A stretch of 64,000 bases of DNA from Rhodococcus sovatensis (GCF_037327425.1 NZ_CP147846.1:434001-498000), one strand, 5' to 3'; positions 8,857 to 17,576 are shown, counted from the first letter of the stretch. Notes: generated by a model not told the origin, from the letters alone. Program-made: numbers and translations.

Positions 8857-9498
8857 CTACTTCCGCCAGAAGAGGTGGTGCGCGACGCCGCTCGGGCTGG
8901 GGACGACCTCGTGTTCGAAACGGTCCTCGAGCTCGTCGGGAGATTCCCACAGCTTCAGTCCAGACCCGATTTCGACGGGTGCGACCGCGATGTGCATGGT
9001 GTCGACGAGGTCGGCGTCGAGGAATTCTCGGATTGTGGTGACACCACCGCCGAGCCGGACGTCCTTCCCGAGCGCAGCTTGTTTCGCCTTGCTCAGCACC
9101 TCGGCAGGACTACCGTCGACGAAGTGGAAGGTGGTGTCGCTGAGCGTGATCGATGGGCGCTCGTGGTGGGTGAGCACGAAAACCGGCGTGTGGAACGGCG
9201 GCTCGTCACCCCACCAGCCTTGCCATTCGTGATCGACCCAGGGGCCGCGCTGAAATCCGAATTTGTTTCGGCCCATGATTTCGGCGCCGATGTTGTGGGT
9301 GAAGTCGCGGGTGAAGTAGTCGTCCAGTCCACGCGTACCGCCGGGCTCGGTCCGGTTGGGCCAGCTTGCGGTGGCGCCGGACCACGCGAACAGGTCACGA
9401 TGGTCGAACCCGAACGGACTCTCGAAGCTCTGGTCGACACCCGCCGCAACTCCGTCGCTGGCGATGCTGAAGTTCTGAACTCGTAGTAGCTGTGTCAT
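8857..9498 (-). CDS. Dihydrofolate-reductase-like protein (RibD C-terminal type)
   Basis: A 213-residue reductase of the RibD C-terminal/DHFR fold. The N-terminal strand TQLLRVQNFSIASDG, the IMGRNKFGF loop, TPVFVLTHH and the dinucleotide-binding GKDVRLGGGVTTIREFL (about residues 140-160) follow the family order. VDTMHIAVAPVEIGSGLKLW then gives the last core strand. Stand-alone members of this family often act as NADPH-dependent reductases or resistance-type DHFR homologues; the substrate here is unknown. ATG 9498 has GGGAG six bases upstream and is preferred over longer in-frame starts, which would run into the repeats. It is convergent with mazG and lies downstream of efeB, with the repeat units between. 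Confidence 0.9.
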   Translation of the reverse strand: MTQLLRVQNFSIASDGVAAGVDQSFESPFGFDHRDLFAWSGATASWPNRTEPGGTRGLDDYFTRDFTHNIGAEIMGRNKFGFQRGPWVDHEWQGWWGDEPPFHTPVFVLTHHERPSITLSDTTFHFVDGSPAEVLSKAKQAALGKDVRLGGGVTTIREFLDADLVDTMHIAVAPVEIGSGLKLWESPDELEDRFEHEVVPSPSGVAHHLFWRK

Positions 9499-9574
9499 GT
9501 GTGCTCCCGCCGTCGTCGATATCGTACGGGGTGTAGACCGGGCCGAGCTCGGAAACTCATCGGGGGCCCGGCGG

Positions 9575-9744
9575 CCATCGCTTGGATGTCGCACCCACGC
9601 CATCTGATCGTATGGATGGACCATTCAAGCGATCAGGGGACCGGGGGCCCATCGCTTGGATGTCGCACCCACGCCATCTGATCGTATGGATGGACCATTC
9701 AAGCGATGAGGGGGCCAGCGATCAGGGGGCAAGCGATGAGGGGG
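9575..9744. repeat. Two 74-bp repeat units with a decaying tail
   Basis: Two nearly identical units begin at 9575 and 9649, a period of 74 bases. Each starts with CCATCGCTTG and ends with CAAGCGAT, so each unit is an imperfect hairpin bounded by inverted ends. Each contains the core CTGATCGTATGGATGGACCA. After the second unit a short motif AGCGATSAGGGGG recurs about every 15 bases to 9744. A third, diverged core copy lies at 8755. It resembles a REP- or MITE-like family. It is not a CRISPR array: there are no uniform spacers. Confidence 0.8.
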
Positions 9745-9759
9745 ACGGGAAACACACCC

Positions 9760-11019
9760 TCAACCAAACAACGTCGAACCCCAGTAATCCGATTCACCCA
9801 ACCCCGGGGGACAGGCGAAGACCGCCGACCCGACGTGCTGGATGTACTCGTTCAGCAGATCCTTGCGGGCGAGGGCGAGCTGCATGGGCACGAACTGGGT
9901 CAGCGGATCCCGGCAGTACGCGATGAAGAACAGTCCGGCGTCGAGGTGGCCGAAGCCGTCGGAGCCGTCGGTGAAGTTGTATCCCCGACGGAGGATCTGG
10001 ATACCGCCGAGCTCTTCCTTCGACGCCAAGCGCACGTGGGCTGCTTCGTCGATGAGCAATCCCTTGGGCCCTTTCGAGTCCAGGTCGAGCGGATCGAATT
10101 CGTCCTTCAGGCCCATCGGTGCGCCGGAGCCCTTGCTGCGCCCGATGACTCGTTCCTGTTCGTTGAGCACTGTGCGATCCCAGGATTCGATCAGCATTCG
10201 GATCCGCCGGGCGACGAGGTAGGAGCCGCCGCCCATCCATTCCTGGTCGTCGGTCGGTGAGACCCATACGTGCTCGTCGAGCATCGCGGGGTCCTCGGCC
10301 TTCAAGTTCGCCGTTCCGTCTTTGAAGCCGAACAGGTTTCGTGGTGTCGCCTGGGTTGTCGACGTCGACGACGTGCGTCCGAAGCCGAGTTGCGACCACT
10401 TGACGGACACGGTTCCGAAGCCGACGCGCGCCAGATTGCGGATGGCGTGGACAGCGACCTGCGGGTCGTTGGCGCACGCCTGGATGCACAGATCGCCGCC
10501 GGAGCGACGAGCGTCGAGGTTGTCGGCCGGGAAATGCTGTAGATCGGCCAACGATGCCGGACGAAACTCCGAGAGACCGAAGCGGTCGAACAGACCCGGC
10601 CCGAATCCGATCGTCAGCGTCAGCGACGACGCCGACAAGCCCAGTGCCTCACCGGTATCGGAGGGTGGCTTGTATTCACCAGCCCCGATGGCGCCGTCGG
10701 GGAACGTCTCTTCGCCGCGGACCATTCGCTCGGCCATCTCGGTCCACTCCCGAAGCAACGCGACGAAGTCGTCCCGCGAATCGGTGGTGATGTCGAATGC
10801 GACGAAGTGCATACGGTCCTGAGCTGGCGTGACGATGCCGGCTTGGTGATCGCCGCGGAAGTCCACGACGTCCGATACCGCATCGGAGGACGAAGAACCT
10901 GCCGCGTACCCACCGACGGCGCCCGCGCCGACGAGGGCAGCTCCGGCCCCGACGGCACCGAAGAGGCGCCGTCGGGAGAAGCCCGAGTTCTGTGGGGGAT
11001 TACTGTCCTGCAACGACAC
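9760..11019 (-). CDS. efeB: EfeB, Tat-exported DyP-type peroxidase
   Basis: A 419-residue dye-decolourising peroxidase, the heme component of the EfeUOB iron system, thought to oxidise ferrous iron or act on heme outside the membrane. The N-terminus carries a twin-arginine signal, SRRRLFGAVGAGAALVGAGAV. The DyP signature appears as FGFKDGTANL (about residue 235), with the catalytic Asp of the GXXDG motif. A proximal heme His is expected in the later half. GTG 11019 lies inside the end of efeO, overlapping it by 20 bases; TTG 11013 is an alternative start with similar spacing. It is the last gene of efeU-efeO-efeB. Confidence 0.93.
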   Translation of the reverse strand: MSLQDSNPPQNSGFSRRRLFGAVGAGAALVGAGAVGGYAAGSSSSDAVSDVVDFRGDHQAGIVTPAQDRMHFVAFDITTDSRDDFVALLREWTEMAERMVRGEETFPDGAIGAGEYKPPSDTGEALGLSASSLTLTIGFGPGLFDRFGLSEFRPASLADLQHFPADNLDARRSGGDLCIQACANDPQVAVHAIRNLARVGFGTVSVKWSQLGFGRTSSTSTTQATPRNLFGFKDGTANLKAEDPAMLDEHVWVSPTDDQEWMGGGSYLVARRIRMLIESWDRTVLNEQERVIGRSKGSGAPMGLKDEFDPLDLDSKGPKGLLIDEAAHVRLASKEELGGIQILRRGYNFTDGSDGFGHLDAGLFFIAYCRDPLTQFVPMQLALARKDLLNEYIQHVGSAVFACPPGLGESDYWGSTLFG

Positions 11020-12139
11020 CTTGTACCTGGCTCACTTCGGCAGACAGCGCGTCGATCTTGTTCGAAAGTTCTTGGCGCTGTGGTTCGGTCACGGTGTCGT
11101 AGAACACGAAGCCGTCGCCGCTACGGTACTTGGCCAGTTCGGCGTCGAGCTCGGCGAACCGGGCGTCGATCGCAGTGCCGAGTTCGGCGTCGTTCTGGTC
11201 GATGATCGGGCGGACGGCTGCGACGGCAGCTTGAGAGCCGTCGACGTTGGCCTGGAAGTCCCACAGGTCGGTGTGCGAGAAGAAATCTTCCTCACCACTG
11301 ATCTTGGTCTTCGCGACCTCGTCGAGCAGTCCCTGAGCGCCACCGGCGACCTGGATCGGGTCGATGGTGAAGTCGTCGGCCTTGACCTTCTCGGCGAGTT
11401 CGGCGATGTCGGCCTGCAGCTGATCGGCCATTGCATTGGTGTCGGGCTGAAGTCCCTGCGTCCACAGGTCTTTCTCGATGCGGTGGAAGCCGGTCCACTC
11501 GGCGCCGGGCTCTACGTCGGGTTCACGCAGGTCGATGCGCGGGTCGAGATCGTCGGGGAAGCTTTCGGCGACAGGCTCGATGCGCTCGTAGTAGCTACGG
11601 GTGATGGGGAATTGAGCCTTGGCGGACTCGATATCGCCACTCTTGACCGCGGCGACGAACGACGCGGTGGTCTCCTGCAGCGCGTCGACCTGGCTGACGA
11701 CGTAGCGCTTGTAACCCGTCGCAGCTTCTGTGAGGAGTCCGTTCTCGTCGGCCTGACGCACGGCGTCGCCGGTGACGACGAAGTCTGCGCGAATACCGTC
11801 GCCGACCATTCCTGCCTTGCAGGCGGTTTGGTAGGTGCCGGGGTCGGGGAGGGCAACGATGAGCTGACGCGTCAGGCCCGGTCCGATGTTCTCGACCTCG
11901 CCCATGACGCGGTCGCCTTCGCCGTAGACGTAGAACTCGGTGACCTTGCTGCCGTTGTTGGTGATCTGGAACGTGGAGTTGCCGGTGGTTCCCTCTGCGC
12001 TCCCGACCTCACACGTGGTGTCGGTGGCCGTCACGGCGATGTCTTCGGCGCTGGCCTCGGACGAGGACTTCTCCGTACAGCCGGCCAGGGCCAGGGGTAG
12101 AACCGCGACTGCGGCCAAAGCGAACGTGGTACGACGCAT
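11000..12139 (-). CDS. efeO: EfeO, iron-binding lipoprotein
   Basis: A 379-residue extracytoplasmic component of the ferrous-iron uptake system. MRRTTFALAAVAVLPLALAG followed by Cys21 is a lipoprotein signal with lipobox LAGC, anchoring it to the outer face of the membrane. A cupredoxin-like domain (about residues 30-130, VTATDTTCEVGSAEG onward) is followed by the alpha-helical M75 peptidase-like domain. That domain carries the metal motif HxxE in GFHRIEKDLW. ATG 12139 has AAAGG 10 bases upstream. An alternative ATG at 12157 overlaps the efeU stop (ATGA) and would add six residues. It is the middle gene of the operon. Confidence 0.94.
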   Translation of the reverse strand: MRRTTFALAAVAVLPLALAGCTEKSSSEASAEDIAVTATDTTCEVGSAEGTTGNSTFQITNNGSKVTEFYVYGEGDRVMGEVENIGPGLTRQLIVALPDPGTYQTACKAGMVGDGIRADFVVTGDAVRQADENGLLTEAATGYKRYVVSQVDALQETTASFVAAVKSGDIESAKAQFPITRSYYERIEPVAESFPDDLDPRIDLREPDVEPGAEWTGFHRIEKDLWTQGLQPDTNAMADQLQADIAELAEKVKADDFTIDPIQVAGGAQGLLDEVAKTKISGEEDFFSHTDLWDFQANVDGSQAAVAAVRPIIDQNDAELGTAIDARFAELDAELAKYRSGDGFVFYDTVTEPQRQELSNKIDALSAEVSQVQGVVAGQ

Positions 12140-12153
12140 CGAGACGACGCCTT

Positions 12154-13020
12154 TCATGAGGTGAGTGCAGGCTCGGGAACGCGAACCGGCCGGAGAAACA
12201 GGAACAGAACGATGACGAGGTAGAGCAGCCAACCGACGGCCTGAAGGACAGTGGGTTCGGGTCGGAAGTTGAAGATGCCGGCCAGTACGGTCCCGTACCA
12301 GCTCGAGGCGTCGTAGTGAGCGGTGATGTCGAATGCGATGGAACTGCCGCCTGGAAGCAGACCGCCGATCTGGAGCGCCCGAATGCCGTACGCCAGAATT
12401 CCTGCGGCGACGACGATGAGAAAGATGCCCGTGTATTTGAAGAACACGGCGAAGTCGATTCGAATGGCGCCGAAGTACAGGAACACCGTTAGTACTGCAG
12501 CGACGACGATGCCCACGAGCAACCCGAGCAGCGGCCAGAGACTTCCGTTCGTGTTCTCCGCGTAGCCGACCATCAGCAATGCGGTCTCGACGCCTTCGCG
12601 ACCCACGGCGAAGAAGGACAACGTCAGAACGGCGATCGGCCCGACGGTGAGTGCCCGCTCCATCCCGGAACGCAGCTCGCCCGACATGTCCTTGGCTGCA
12701 GTGCGCATCCACAGCACCATCGCCGTGACGATGGCGACGGCCACGAGGGAGGCGAGTCCGGCGATGATCTCGGCGGTGAGGCCGGTGACCGTCGAGGTGC
12801 CGTAGTGGATGACGAAGAAGATCAGGGCAACCATCGCGACGGCGATTCCGACGCCCAGCCACACCCACTTCAGGGCGTCGCGGCGGTCGGCCTTGACGAG
12901 AAACGCCACCAGGATCATGACGACGATGCCGGTCTCGAGCCCTTCGCGAAGCCCGATCAAACCACTGCCGAACATCTGTGTGGCGATCGAAGGTGCCGAA
13001 CCGGCGGCGAGTACGGACAC
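12154..13020 (-). CDS. efeU: EfeU, ferrous-iron permease
   Basis: A 288-residue FTR1/EfeU-type membrane permease with about seven transmembrane helices. Two REGLE-type iron-path motifs are visible: GLREGLETGIVV near residue 20 and GREGVETALL near residue 150. This matches the duplicated helix-1/helix-4 arrangement of the family. GTG 13020 is chosen because AGGAG lies 8 bases upstream; longer in-frame starts exist but would add a non-hydrophobic Cys/Pro-containing leader. It heads the efeUOB operon. The leader diverges from the lipoprotein gene at 13154; iron-responsive control is expected from the family, but no convincing operator was seen. Confidence 0.93.
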   Translation of the reverse strand: MSVLAAGSAPSIATQMFGSGLIGLREGLETGIVVMILVAFLVKADRRDALKWVWLGVGIAVAMVALIFFVIHYGTSTVTGLTAEIIAGLASLVAVAIVTAMVLWMRTAAKDMSGELRSGMERALTVGPIAVLTLSFFAVGREGVETALLMVGYAENTNGSLWPLLGLLVGIVVAAVLTVFLYFGAIRIDFAVFFKYTGIFLIVVAAGILAYGIRALQIGGLLPGGSSIAFDITAHYDASSWYGTVLAGIFNFRPEPTVLQAVGWLLYLVIVLFLFLRPVRVPEPALTS

Positions 13021-13153
13021 GAGAAATGCTCCTGGGCGGTGAAAACAAGGGTAGGCGACCCTCATGTGGATGAGGAGAACATACACCCTCTACTCAGAGC
13101 AATGACCGCATTGACCTGCGCATATGTCACGCTTTAGGTTTTTATTACTTTTG

Positions 13154-13897
13154 ATGTGCAGGATGGGAAGAGTGAAGAGTCGTCTGGGCTGGGTGCTCAC
13201 CGTGCTGTCCGCGGGACTGATCGTGGCGGCGTGCGGCTCGACGGAACCGCCGCGCGACATTCCCGAGGGCATCCCTCCCGGGGCCGGCACACCCGTCCCG
13301 GAAATAGATTTCAACGCGCAAGGCCGAACGGCCGATCTGCTGCTCGCCTGGGCCGATCCGCAGGCGGACGCCCTGAACATCTCGGCACCGGCACTCGCCG
13401 CATACGCCCACGCTGCGGCAATCATGTCCGATACCTCGCCGGGATGCGGCATCGCCTGGACGACCCTCGCCGGCATCGGATACATCGAGAGCAGGCACGG
13501 CACTTACCAGGGTTCGACGGTCGCGCCCGATGGCACCGTGTTCCCCGTGATCCGCGGAATACCACTCGACGGCGGTCCCGGAATCGCCGAAATCCCGGAC
13601 ACGGATGGCGGTGTACTCGACGGCGACACCGTCCACGATCGTGCGATGGGACCGATGCAGTTCATCCCCGAGACCTGGAAGAAGTGGGGCGTCGACGCCA
13701 ACGGCGACGCAATCGCCGACCCGGACAATCTCGACGACGCGGCCCTCACTGCCGCTCGATACCTGTGCGCGCGCGGCGGCGATCTGGCCACCGCCGAGGG
13801 CTGGGAACGAGCGCTGATGGCGTACAACCAATCCGGCGTCTACCTCCGGGATGTTCGCGACGCCGCCGCGGCCTACTCCGTCGGAACCAGCGCCTAA
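13154..13897 (+). CDS. LpqU-like lipoprotein with lytic transglycosylase domain
   Basis: A 247-residue lipoprotein probably cutting peptidoglycan glycan strands. The signal LGWVLTVLSAGLIVAAC has its lipobox at Cys27. The SLT-like fold follows: GIAWTTLAGIGYIESRHG contains the catalytic Glu (about residue 115), then DRAMGPMQFIPETW, and ARYLCARGGDLATAEGWERALMAYNQS with the substrate-binding AYN. The position directly before eno matches LpqU (Rv1022) of M. tuberculosis as I recall it. The start is uncertain: ATG 13154, ATG 13163 and GTG 13172 are all in frame and none has a strong ribosome-binding site. It is divergent from efeU. Confidence 0.88.
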   Translation: MCRMGRVKSRLGWVLTVLSAGLIVAACGSTEPPRDIPEGIPPGAGTPVPEIDFNAQGRTADLLLAWADPQADALNISAPALAAYAHAAAIMSDTSPGCGIAWTTLAGIGYIESRHGTYQGSTVAPDGTVFPVIRGIPLDGGPGIAEIPDTDGGVLDGDTVHDRAMGPMQFIPETWKKWGVDANGDAIADPDNLDDAALTAARYLCARGGDLATAEGWERALMAYNQSGVYLRDVRDAAAAYSVGTSA

Positions 13898-13914
13898 CGT
13901 CGGGAAGCTCCTTT

Positions 13915-13980
13915 TGGTCACTCCGCAGGCTCCGCTCCTGCCTCGTCTGGTCACTCCGCAGGCTCCGCTCCTGCCTCGTC
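13915..13980 (+). repeat. Perfect 33-bp tandem duplication before eno
   Basis: Two identical 33-base copies, each starting TGGTCACTCCGCAGGCTCCG, lie head to tail at 13915-13947 and 13948-13980. They are between the lipoprotein stop and the eno start. They may form part of a terminator/promoter region; within each copy GCAGG and CCTGC could pair. Function unknown. Confidence 0.9.
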
Positions 13981-14055
13981 TGCGGGGACATGCCCCGAGC
14001 GGCTAGTCTGACACCCGGCACAATCCGCCCGTCCCCGTTACTAGGAGAAGCATTC

Positions 14056-15342
14056 GTGGCCATCATTGAGCAGGTCGGAGCTCGCGAGATCCTCGACTCC
14101 CGTGGCAACCCCACGGTCGAGGTCGAGGTCGCATTGGACGACGGAACCCTGACCCGTGCGGCAGTCCCCTCCGGCGCATCCACCGGAGAGCACGAAGCCG
14201 TCGAGCTTCGTGACGGCGGCGAGCGCTACGGCGGCAAGGGCGTCGAGAAGGCAGTCAACGCAGTTCTCGACGAGATCGCCCCGGCCGTCATCGGCCTCGA
14301 CGCCATCGAGCAGCGCGCTGTCGACCAGGTTCTGCTCGATCTCGACGGCACCCCGAGCAAGTCCCGCCTCGGCGCGAACTCCCTGCTGGGCGTGTCGCTT
14401 GCTGTTGCCAAGGCTGCAGCCGAGTCCGCAGGCCTCGAGCTCTTCCGCTACCTCGGTGGCCCGAACGCACACATCCTGCCCGTCCCGATGATGAACATCA
14501 TCAACGGTGGCGCCCACGCAGACAGTGGCGTCGACGTGCAGGAATTCATGATCGCTCCGATCGGTGCACCGACGTTCAAGGAGTCCCTGCGCTGGGGCGC
14601 CGAGGTGTACCACTCGCTCAAGGGCGTCCTCAAGGCAAAGGGCCTGTCGACGGGTCTCGGCGACGAGGGCGGCTTCGCTCCCGACCTGGCCGGAACCAAG
14701 GCTGCGCTCGACCTCATCCTCGAAGCCATCGAGAAGACCGGTCTCAAGCCCGGTCAGGACATCGCGCTTGCGCTCGACGTTGCGGCCACCGAGTTCTACA
14801 CCGCGGGTACCGGCTACGCCTTCGAGCGTGAGACCAAGTCGGCCGAGCAGATGTCGGCGTTCTACGGCGAACTCGTCGACGCTTACCCGCTCGTCTCCAT
14901 CGAGGATCCGCTCGACGAGAACGACTGGGACGGATGGGTCGCGCTCACCGAGGCAATCGGTGACAAGGTGCAGCTCGTCGGCGACGATCTCTTCGTCACC
15001 AACCCGGAGCGTCTCGAAGACGGCATCGTCAAGGGTGCTGCCAATGCGCTGCTGGTGAAGGTCAACCAGATCGGCACGCTCACCGAGACCCTCGACGCGG
15101 TCGAGCTCGCGCATCGCAACGGTTACAAGACGATGATGAGCCACCGTTCCGGCGAGACCGAGGACACCACCATCGCTGACCTGGCAGTTGCCGTCGGCAG
15201 CGGCCAGATCAAGACCGGTGCCCCGGCTCGTAGCGAGCGCGTCGCCAAGTACAACCAGTTGCTGAGAATCGAAGAAGCTCTCGGTGACGCGGCGCGTTAC
15301 GCGGGCGAGCTGGCTTTCCCCCGGTTCAATTACGAGGGATAG
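14056..15342 (+). CDS. eno: Enolase
   Basis: A 428-residue glycolytic enzyme converting 2-phosphoglycerate to phosphoenolpyruvate; cytoplasmic, homodimer or octamer. The N-terminal cap starts IEQVGAREILDSRGNPTVEV. The SGASTGEHEAVELRDG loop and ANSLLGVSLAVAKAAA follow. Metal ligands fall in LDVAATEF and SIEDPLDENDWDGW, and the catalytic lysine region is LLVKVNQIGTLTE. The C-terminal MMSHRSGETEDTTIADLAV signature lies near residue 360. Length is normal. GTG 14056 has AGGAG 8 bases upstream. It heads a likely transcript with ftsB, DUF501 and ppx, as in related actinobacteria. Confidence 0.99.
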   Translation: MAIIEQVGAREILDSRGNPTVEVEVALDDGTLTRAAVPSGASTGEHEAVELRDGGERYGGKGVEKAVNAVLDEIAPAVIGLDAIEQRAVDQVLLDLDGTPSKSRLGANSLLGVSLAVAKAAAESAGLELFRYLGGPNAHILPVPMMNIINGGAHADSGVDVQEFMIAPIGAPTFKESLRWGAEVYHSLKGVLKAKGLSTGLGDEGGFAPDLAGTKAALDLILEAIEKTGLKPGQDIALALDVAATEFYTAGTGYAFERETKSAEQMSAFYGELVDAYPLVSIEDPLDENDWDGWVALTEAIGDKVQLVGDDLFVTNPERLEDGIVKGAANALLVKVNQIGTLTETLDAVELAHRNGYKTMMSHRSGETEDTTIADLAVAVGSGQIKTGAPARSERVAKYNQLLRIEEALGDAARYAGELAFPRFNYEG

Positions 15343-15369
15343 TTTCGAGCTCTTTTGTGAAGGTGGGAC

Positions 15370-16053
15370 ATGGCGGCACGACGAGGACGACCTGGGACAA
15401 GTCCGAACGGACGTGATCCCGGGCCTCGTGGCCGTAAGTCATCTCGCAGTCGGTCGACGGGAGCTGCGTCGGGAGACCAACGCAGCTCCGGTCAGCCGGC
15501 GCCCGAACCGTCGGACCAGGCGCGTGACGCGGTCGTCGCTGGACGCGCGGCGCCCCGGCGGGTCAGTGCTCGCGCCTCCTCGGGCGGTGGCGAGCGGACG
15601 TTCTTCGGACTGTCGACGGCACGAGCGGTCATCCTCGCTGTCGTGGTGTGCGCGCTGGCGTTGACACTCGCCATGCCCTTGCGGACGTATTTCTCGCAGC
15701 GCGCCGAGCTCGAACAGGTGGCAGCGGAGCACGACGACCTCGTCGAAGAGGTAGCGGCTCTCGAACTCGAGAAAGCTCAACTCAACGACCCGACGCGCAT
15801 CGCAGCCGAGGCTCGAACTCGTCTGCGATGGGTCATGCCGGGGGAGACGCCGTACACGGTCCAGCTGCCGGGTGACGTCGGACCGACCGAAGAAGAGGCC
15901 GACGACGCCAAGAAGTCCGAGGGTCCCTGGTACCGGGACCTGTGGGAATCTGCGGTCCAACCGCAGGGATCAGTGGAAGAACCAGAATTGGTGCCGGACC
16001 GGGCTGTACTTCCCGAGCCGGCCCCCGAAATCGAAGGAGGACCGGTCGGGTGA
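15370..16053 (+). CDS. ftsB: FtsB/DivIC septum-formation protein
   Basis: A 227-residue divisome membrane protein. A long basic, low-complexity cytoplasmic tail (RRGRPGTSPNGRDPGPRGRK onward, about 75 residues) precedes one transmembrane helix (ARAVILAVVVCALALTLAM, about residues 84-102). A coiled coil follows (RAELEQVAAEHDDLVEEVAAL, then ELEKAQLNDPTRIAAEARTR). RLRWVMPGETPY is the typical FtsB/DivIC end of the coil. A Pro/Glu-rich extracytoplasmic tail closes the protein. In the family it binds FtsL and FtsQ. The stop overlaps the next start as GTGA. Confidence 0.92.
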   Translation: MAARRGRPGTSPNGRDPGPRGRKSSRSRSTGAASGDQRSSGQPAPEPSDQARDAVVAGRAAPRRVSARASSGGGERTFFGLSTARAVILAVVVCALALTLAMPLRTYFSQRAELEQVAAEHDDLVEEVAALELEKAQLNDPTRIAAEARTRLRWVMPGETPYTVQLPGDVGPTEEEADDAKKSEGPWYRDLWESAVQPQGSVEEPELVPDRAVLPEPAPEIEGGPVG

Positions 16054-16577
16054 GCTCGGCAGTCTCGAAAGAAGATCTCGACGCCGTAGCGGCTCAACTC
16101 GGACGTGAGCCTCGCGGTGTACTGGAGATTGCGTACCGATCTCCCGACGGTCGCCCCGGCGTCGTGAAAACCGCTCCCAAGCTGCCCGACGGCACTCCGT
16201 TCCCGACACTGTTCTATCTGACGGATCCCCGGTTGACGGCCGAGGCGAGCCGTCAGGAATCCGCTGGGGTCATGCGTGAGATGACCGAGCGCTTGGGGAC
16301 CGATTCGGAGTTGGCTGCCGGCTATCGCCGCGCCCACGAGTCCTACCTCGCCGAACGCAACGAAATCGAATCCCTCGACACCGATTTCACCGGTGGAGGC
16401 ATGCCCGATCGCGTCAAGTGCCTGCATGTTCTCATCGCGCATTCACTCGCCAAGGGGCCTGGACTCAACCCCCTCGGCGATGAGTCGGTGGCGCTCGCCG
16501 CTGAAACCTCGTTGCGCGGCACCGCAATTCCGGCCGACTGGCCTACCATCGCTGAACTTCGCGGAGAGACTTCATGA
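16050..16577 (+). CDS. DUF501 family protein
   Basis: A 175-residue conserved actinobacterial protein of unknown function. The block starting LGREPRGVLEIAYRSPDGRP, the stretch FPTLFYLTDPRL and the C-terminal DRVKCLHVLIAHSLAKGPG followed by NPLGDE are the DUF501 hallmarks. There is no signal peptide. GTG 16050 has a very strong AAGGAGG 9 bases upstream and overlaps the ftsB stop by four bases. Its own stop overlaps the ppx start (ATGA). This tight ftsB-DUF501-ppx coupling is conserved in mycobacteria (from memory), which suggests a shared process but gives no mechanism. Confidence 0.93.
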   Translation: MSSAVSKEDLDAVAAQLGREPRGVLEIAYRSPDGRPGVVKTAPKLPDGTPFPTLFYLTDPRLTAEASRQESAGVMREMTERLGTDSELAAGYRRAHESYLAERNEIESLDTDFTGGGMPDRVKCLHVLIAHSLAKGPGLNPLGDESVALAAETSLRGTAIPADWPTIAELRGETS

Positions 16578-17515
16578 CTCGGGTAGCTGCCATCGACTGC
16601 GGTACCAACTCGATCAGGCTGTTGATCGCCGACATCAAGGACGGTGTGCTCACCGACGTGGTTCGCGAGATGCGGGTGGTACGTCTCGGGCAGGGCGTCG
16701 ATGCGACGGGTTCCTTTGCACCAGAGGCGATCGAGCGCACGCGCGTGGCGCTCGAGGAGTACGCCGGCATGATCCGTGAGAGTGGTGCATCTGCGCTGCG
16801 GATGGTTGCAACCTCCGCCACGCGGGATGCGTCGAACCGCGAGGATTTCTTCGCGATGACGCGCGCGATTCTCGATCCGATCGTGCCCGGTTCGGTGGCG
16901 GAGGTCATCACCGGCGACGAGGAGGCGCGGTTGTCGTTTACGGGTGCTGTCGGCGAACTCGATGCTGCTGGTGCGCCTTTCGTGGTCGTCGACCTCGGTG
17001 GCGGTTCTACCGAGCTCGTGCTCGGTGATACGAAAGGTGTTCGTGCCGCATTCTCGGCGAACATCGGTTGCGTCCGGTTGACCGAACGATTCCTGCACAG
17101 CGATCCGCCCACCGCCGAGGAGATCGCGGGAGCGAGAGCGTATGCGCGGGAGAAGCTGTACGAGGCGTTCGAGGATGTGCCGATCGGGGATGCGTCGAGC
17201 TGGGTCGGGGTCGCCGGCACCATGACGACGATTGCCGCGATCGCGTCGGGACTGCAGGAGTACGACGCGGAGAAGGTGCACCTGACGCGGGTGCCGTTCA
17301 GTGAGCTGTTCGAGGTCTGCGACCGACTGGTCAATATGACGCGCGCAGAACGAGCGGCGTTGGGCCCCATGCATCCTGGGCGGGTCGACGTCATCGGCGG
17401 TGGATCGATCGTGTGCAGCGTACTCGCCGAGGAGTTCGAGCGGCGCGGTGCTGTGAGCACCCTGGTGGTCAGCGAGCACGACATTCTCGACGGGATTGCA
17501 CTGTCGGTGAAGTAG
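16574..17515 (+). CDS. ppx: Exopolyphosphatase / pppGpp phosphatase family (Ppx/GppA)
   Basis: A 313-residue member of the actin-like ATPase superfamily that hydrolyses polyphosphate or (p)ppGpp. The phosphate-1 loop AAIDCGTNSIRLLI is at residues 5-18. The catalytic region TSATRDASNREDF is followed by EVITGDEEARLSF. The phosphate-2 loop VVVDLGGGSTELVL comes at about residue 137, and VGVAGTMTTIAAI closes the core. The short form, without C-terminal HD domains, is typical of actinobacterial paralogues; the M. tuberculosis gene at this position is, from memory, Ppx2. Translation is coupled to DUF501 by a 4-bp overlap. Confidence 0.93.
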   Translation: MTRVAAIDCGTNSIRLLIADIKDGVLTDVVREMRVVRLGQGVDATGSFAPEAIERTRVALEEYAGMIRESGASALRMVATSATRDASNREDFFAMTRAILDPIVPGSVAEVITGDEEARLSFTGAVGELDAAGAPFVVVDLGGGSTELVLGDTKGVRAAFSANIGCVRLTERFLHSDPPTAEEIAGARAYAREKLYEAFEDVPIGDASSWVGVAGTMTTIAAIASGLQEYDAEKVHLTRVPFSELFEVCDRLVNMTRAERAALGPMHPGRVDVIGGGSIVCSVLAEEFERRGAVSTLVVSEHDILDGIALSVK

Positions 17516-17530
17516 CCGCAACCGAATGAT

Positions 17531-17576
17531 CCTGCAGATCTGCAGGTCGCGCCTGCGGTGATGCGCCTTGCATCAC
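17531..17576. promoter_or_regulatory. Palindrome and hairpin between ppx and the permease gene
   Basis: CCTGCAGATCTGCAGG (17531-17546) is a perfect 16-bp palindrome. GTGATGC (17558-17564) and GCATCAC (17570-17576) form a hairpin with a 5-base loop. GCATCACAGC recurs 32 bases further on, before the permease start. The region could combine a ppx terminator with operators for the next gene; there is no T run. Confidence 0.4.

Noticed and set aside
9575..9744. CRISPR-like array
   Set aside because: The two units are 74 bp with inverted ends and no unique spacers, and no cas genes are near.
11000..13048. One very long minus-strand frame reading through efeO into the efeU region
   Set aside because: The upstream part is Arg-rich out-of-frame translation of efeU; the real efeO starts at the lipoprotein signal near 12139.
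13134..13152. TTAGGTT-containing stretch as an IdeR/DtxR box between efeU and the lipoprotein gene
   Set aside because: Only about 11 of 19 positions fit the consensus and the second half-site is poor; iron control of efeUOB is likely but not shown by this site.
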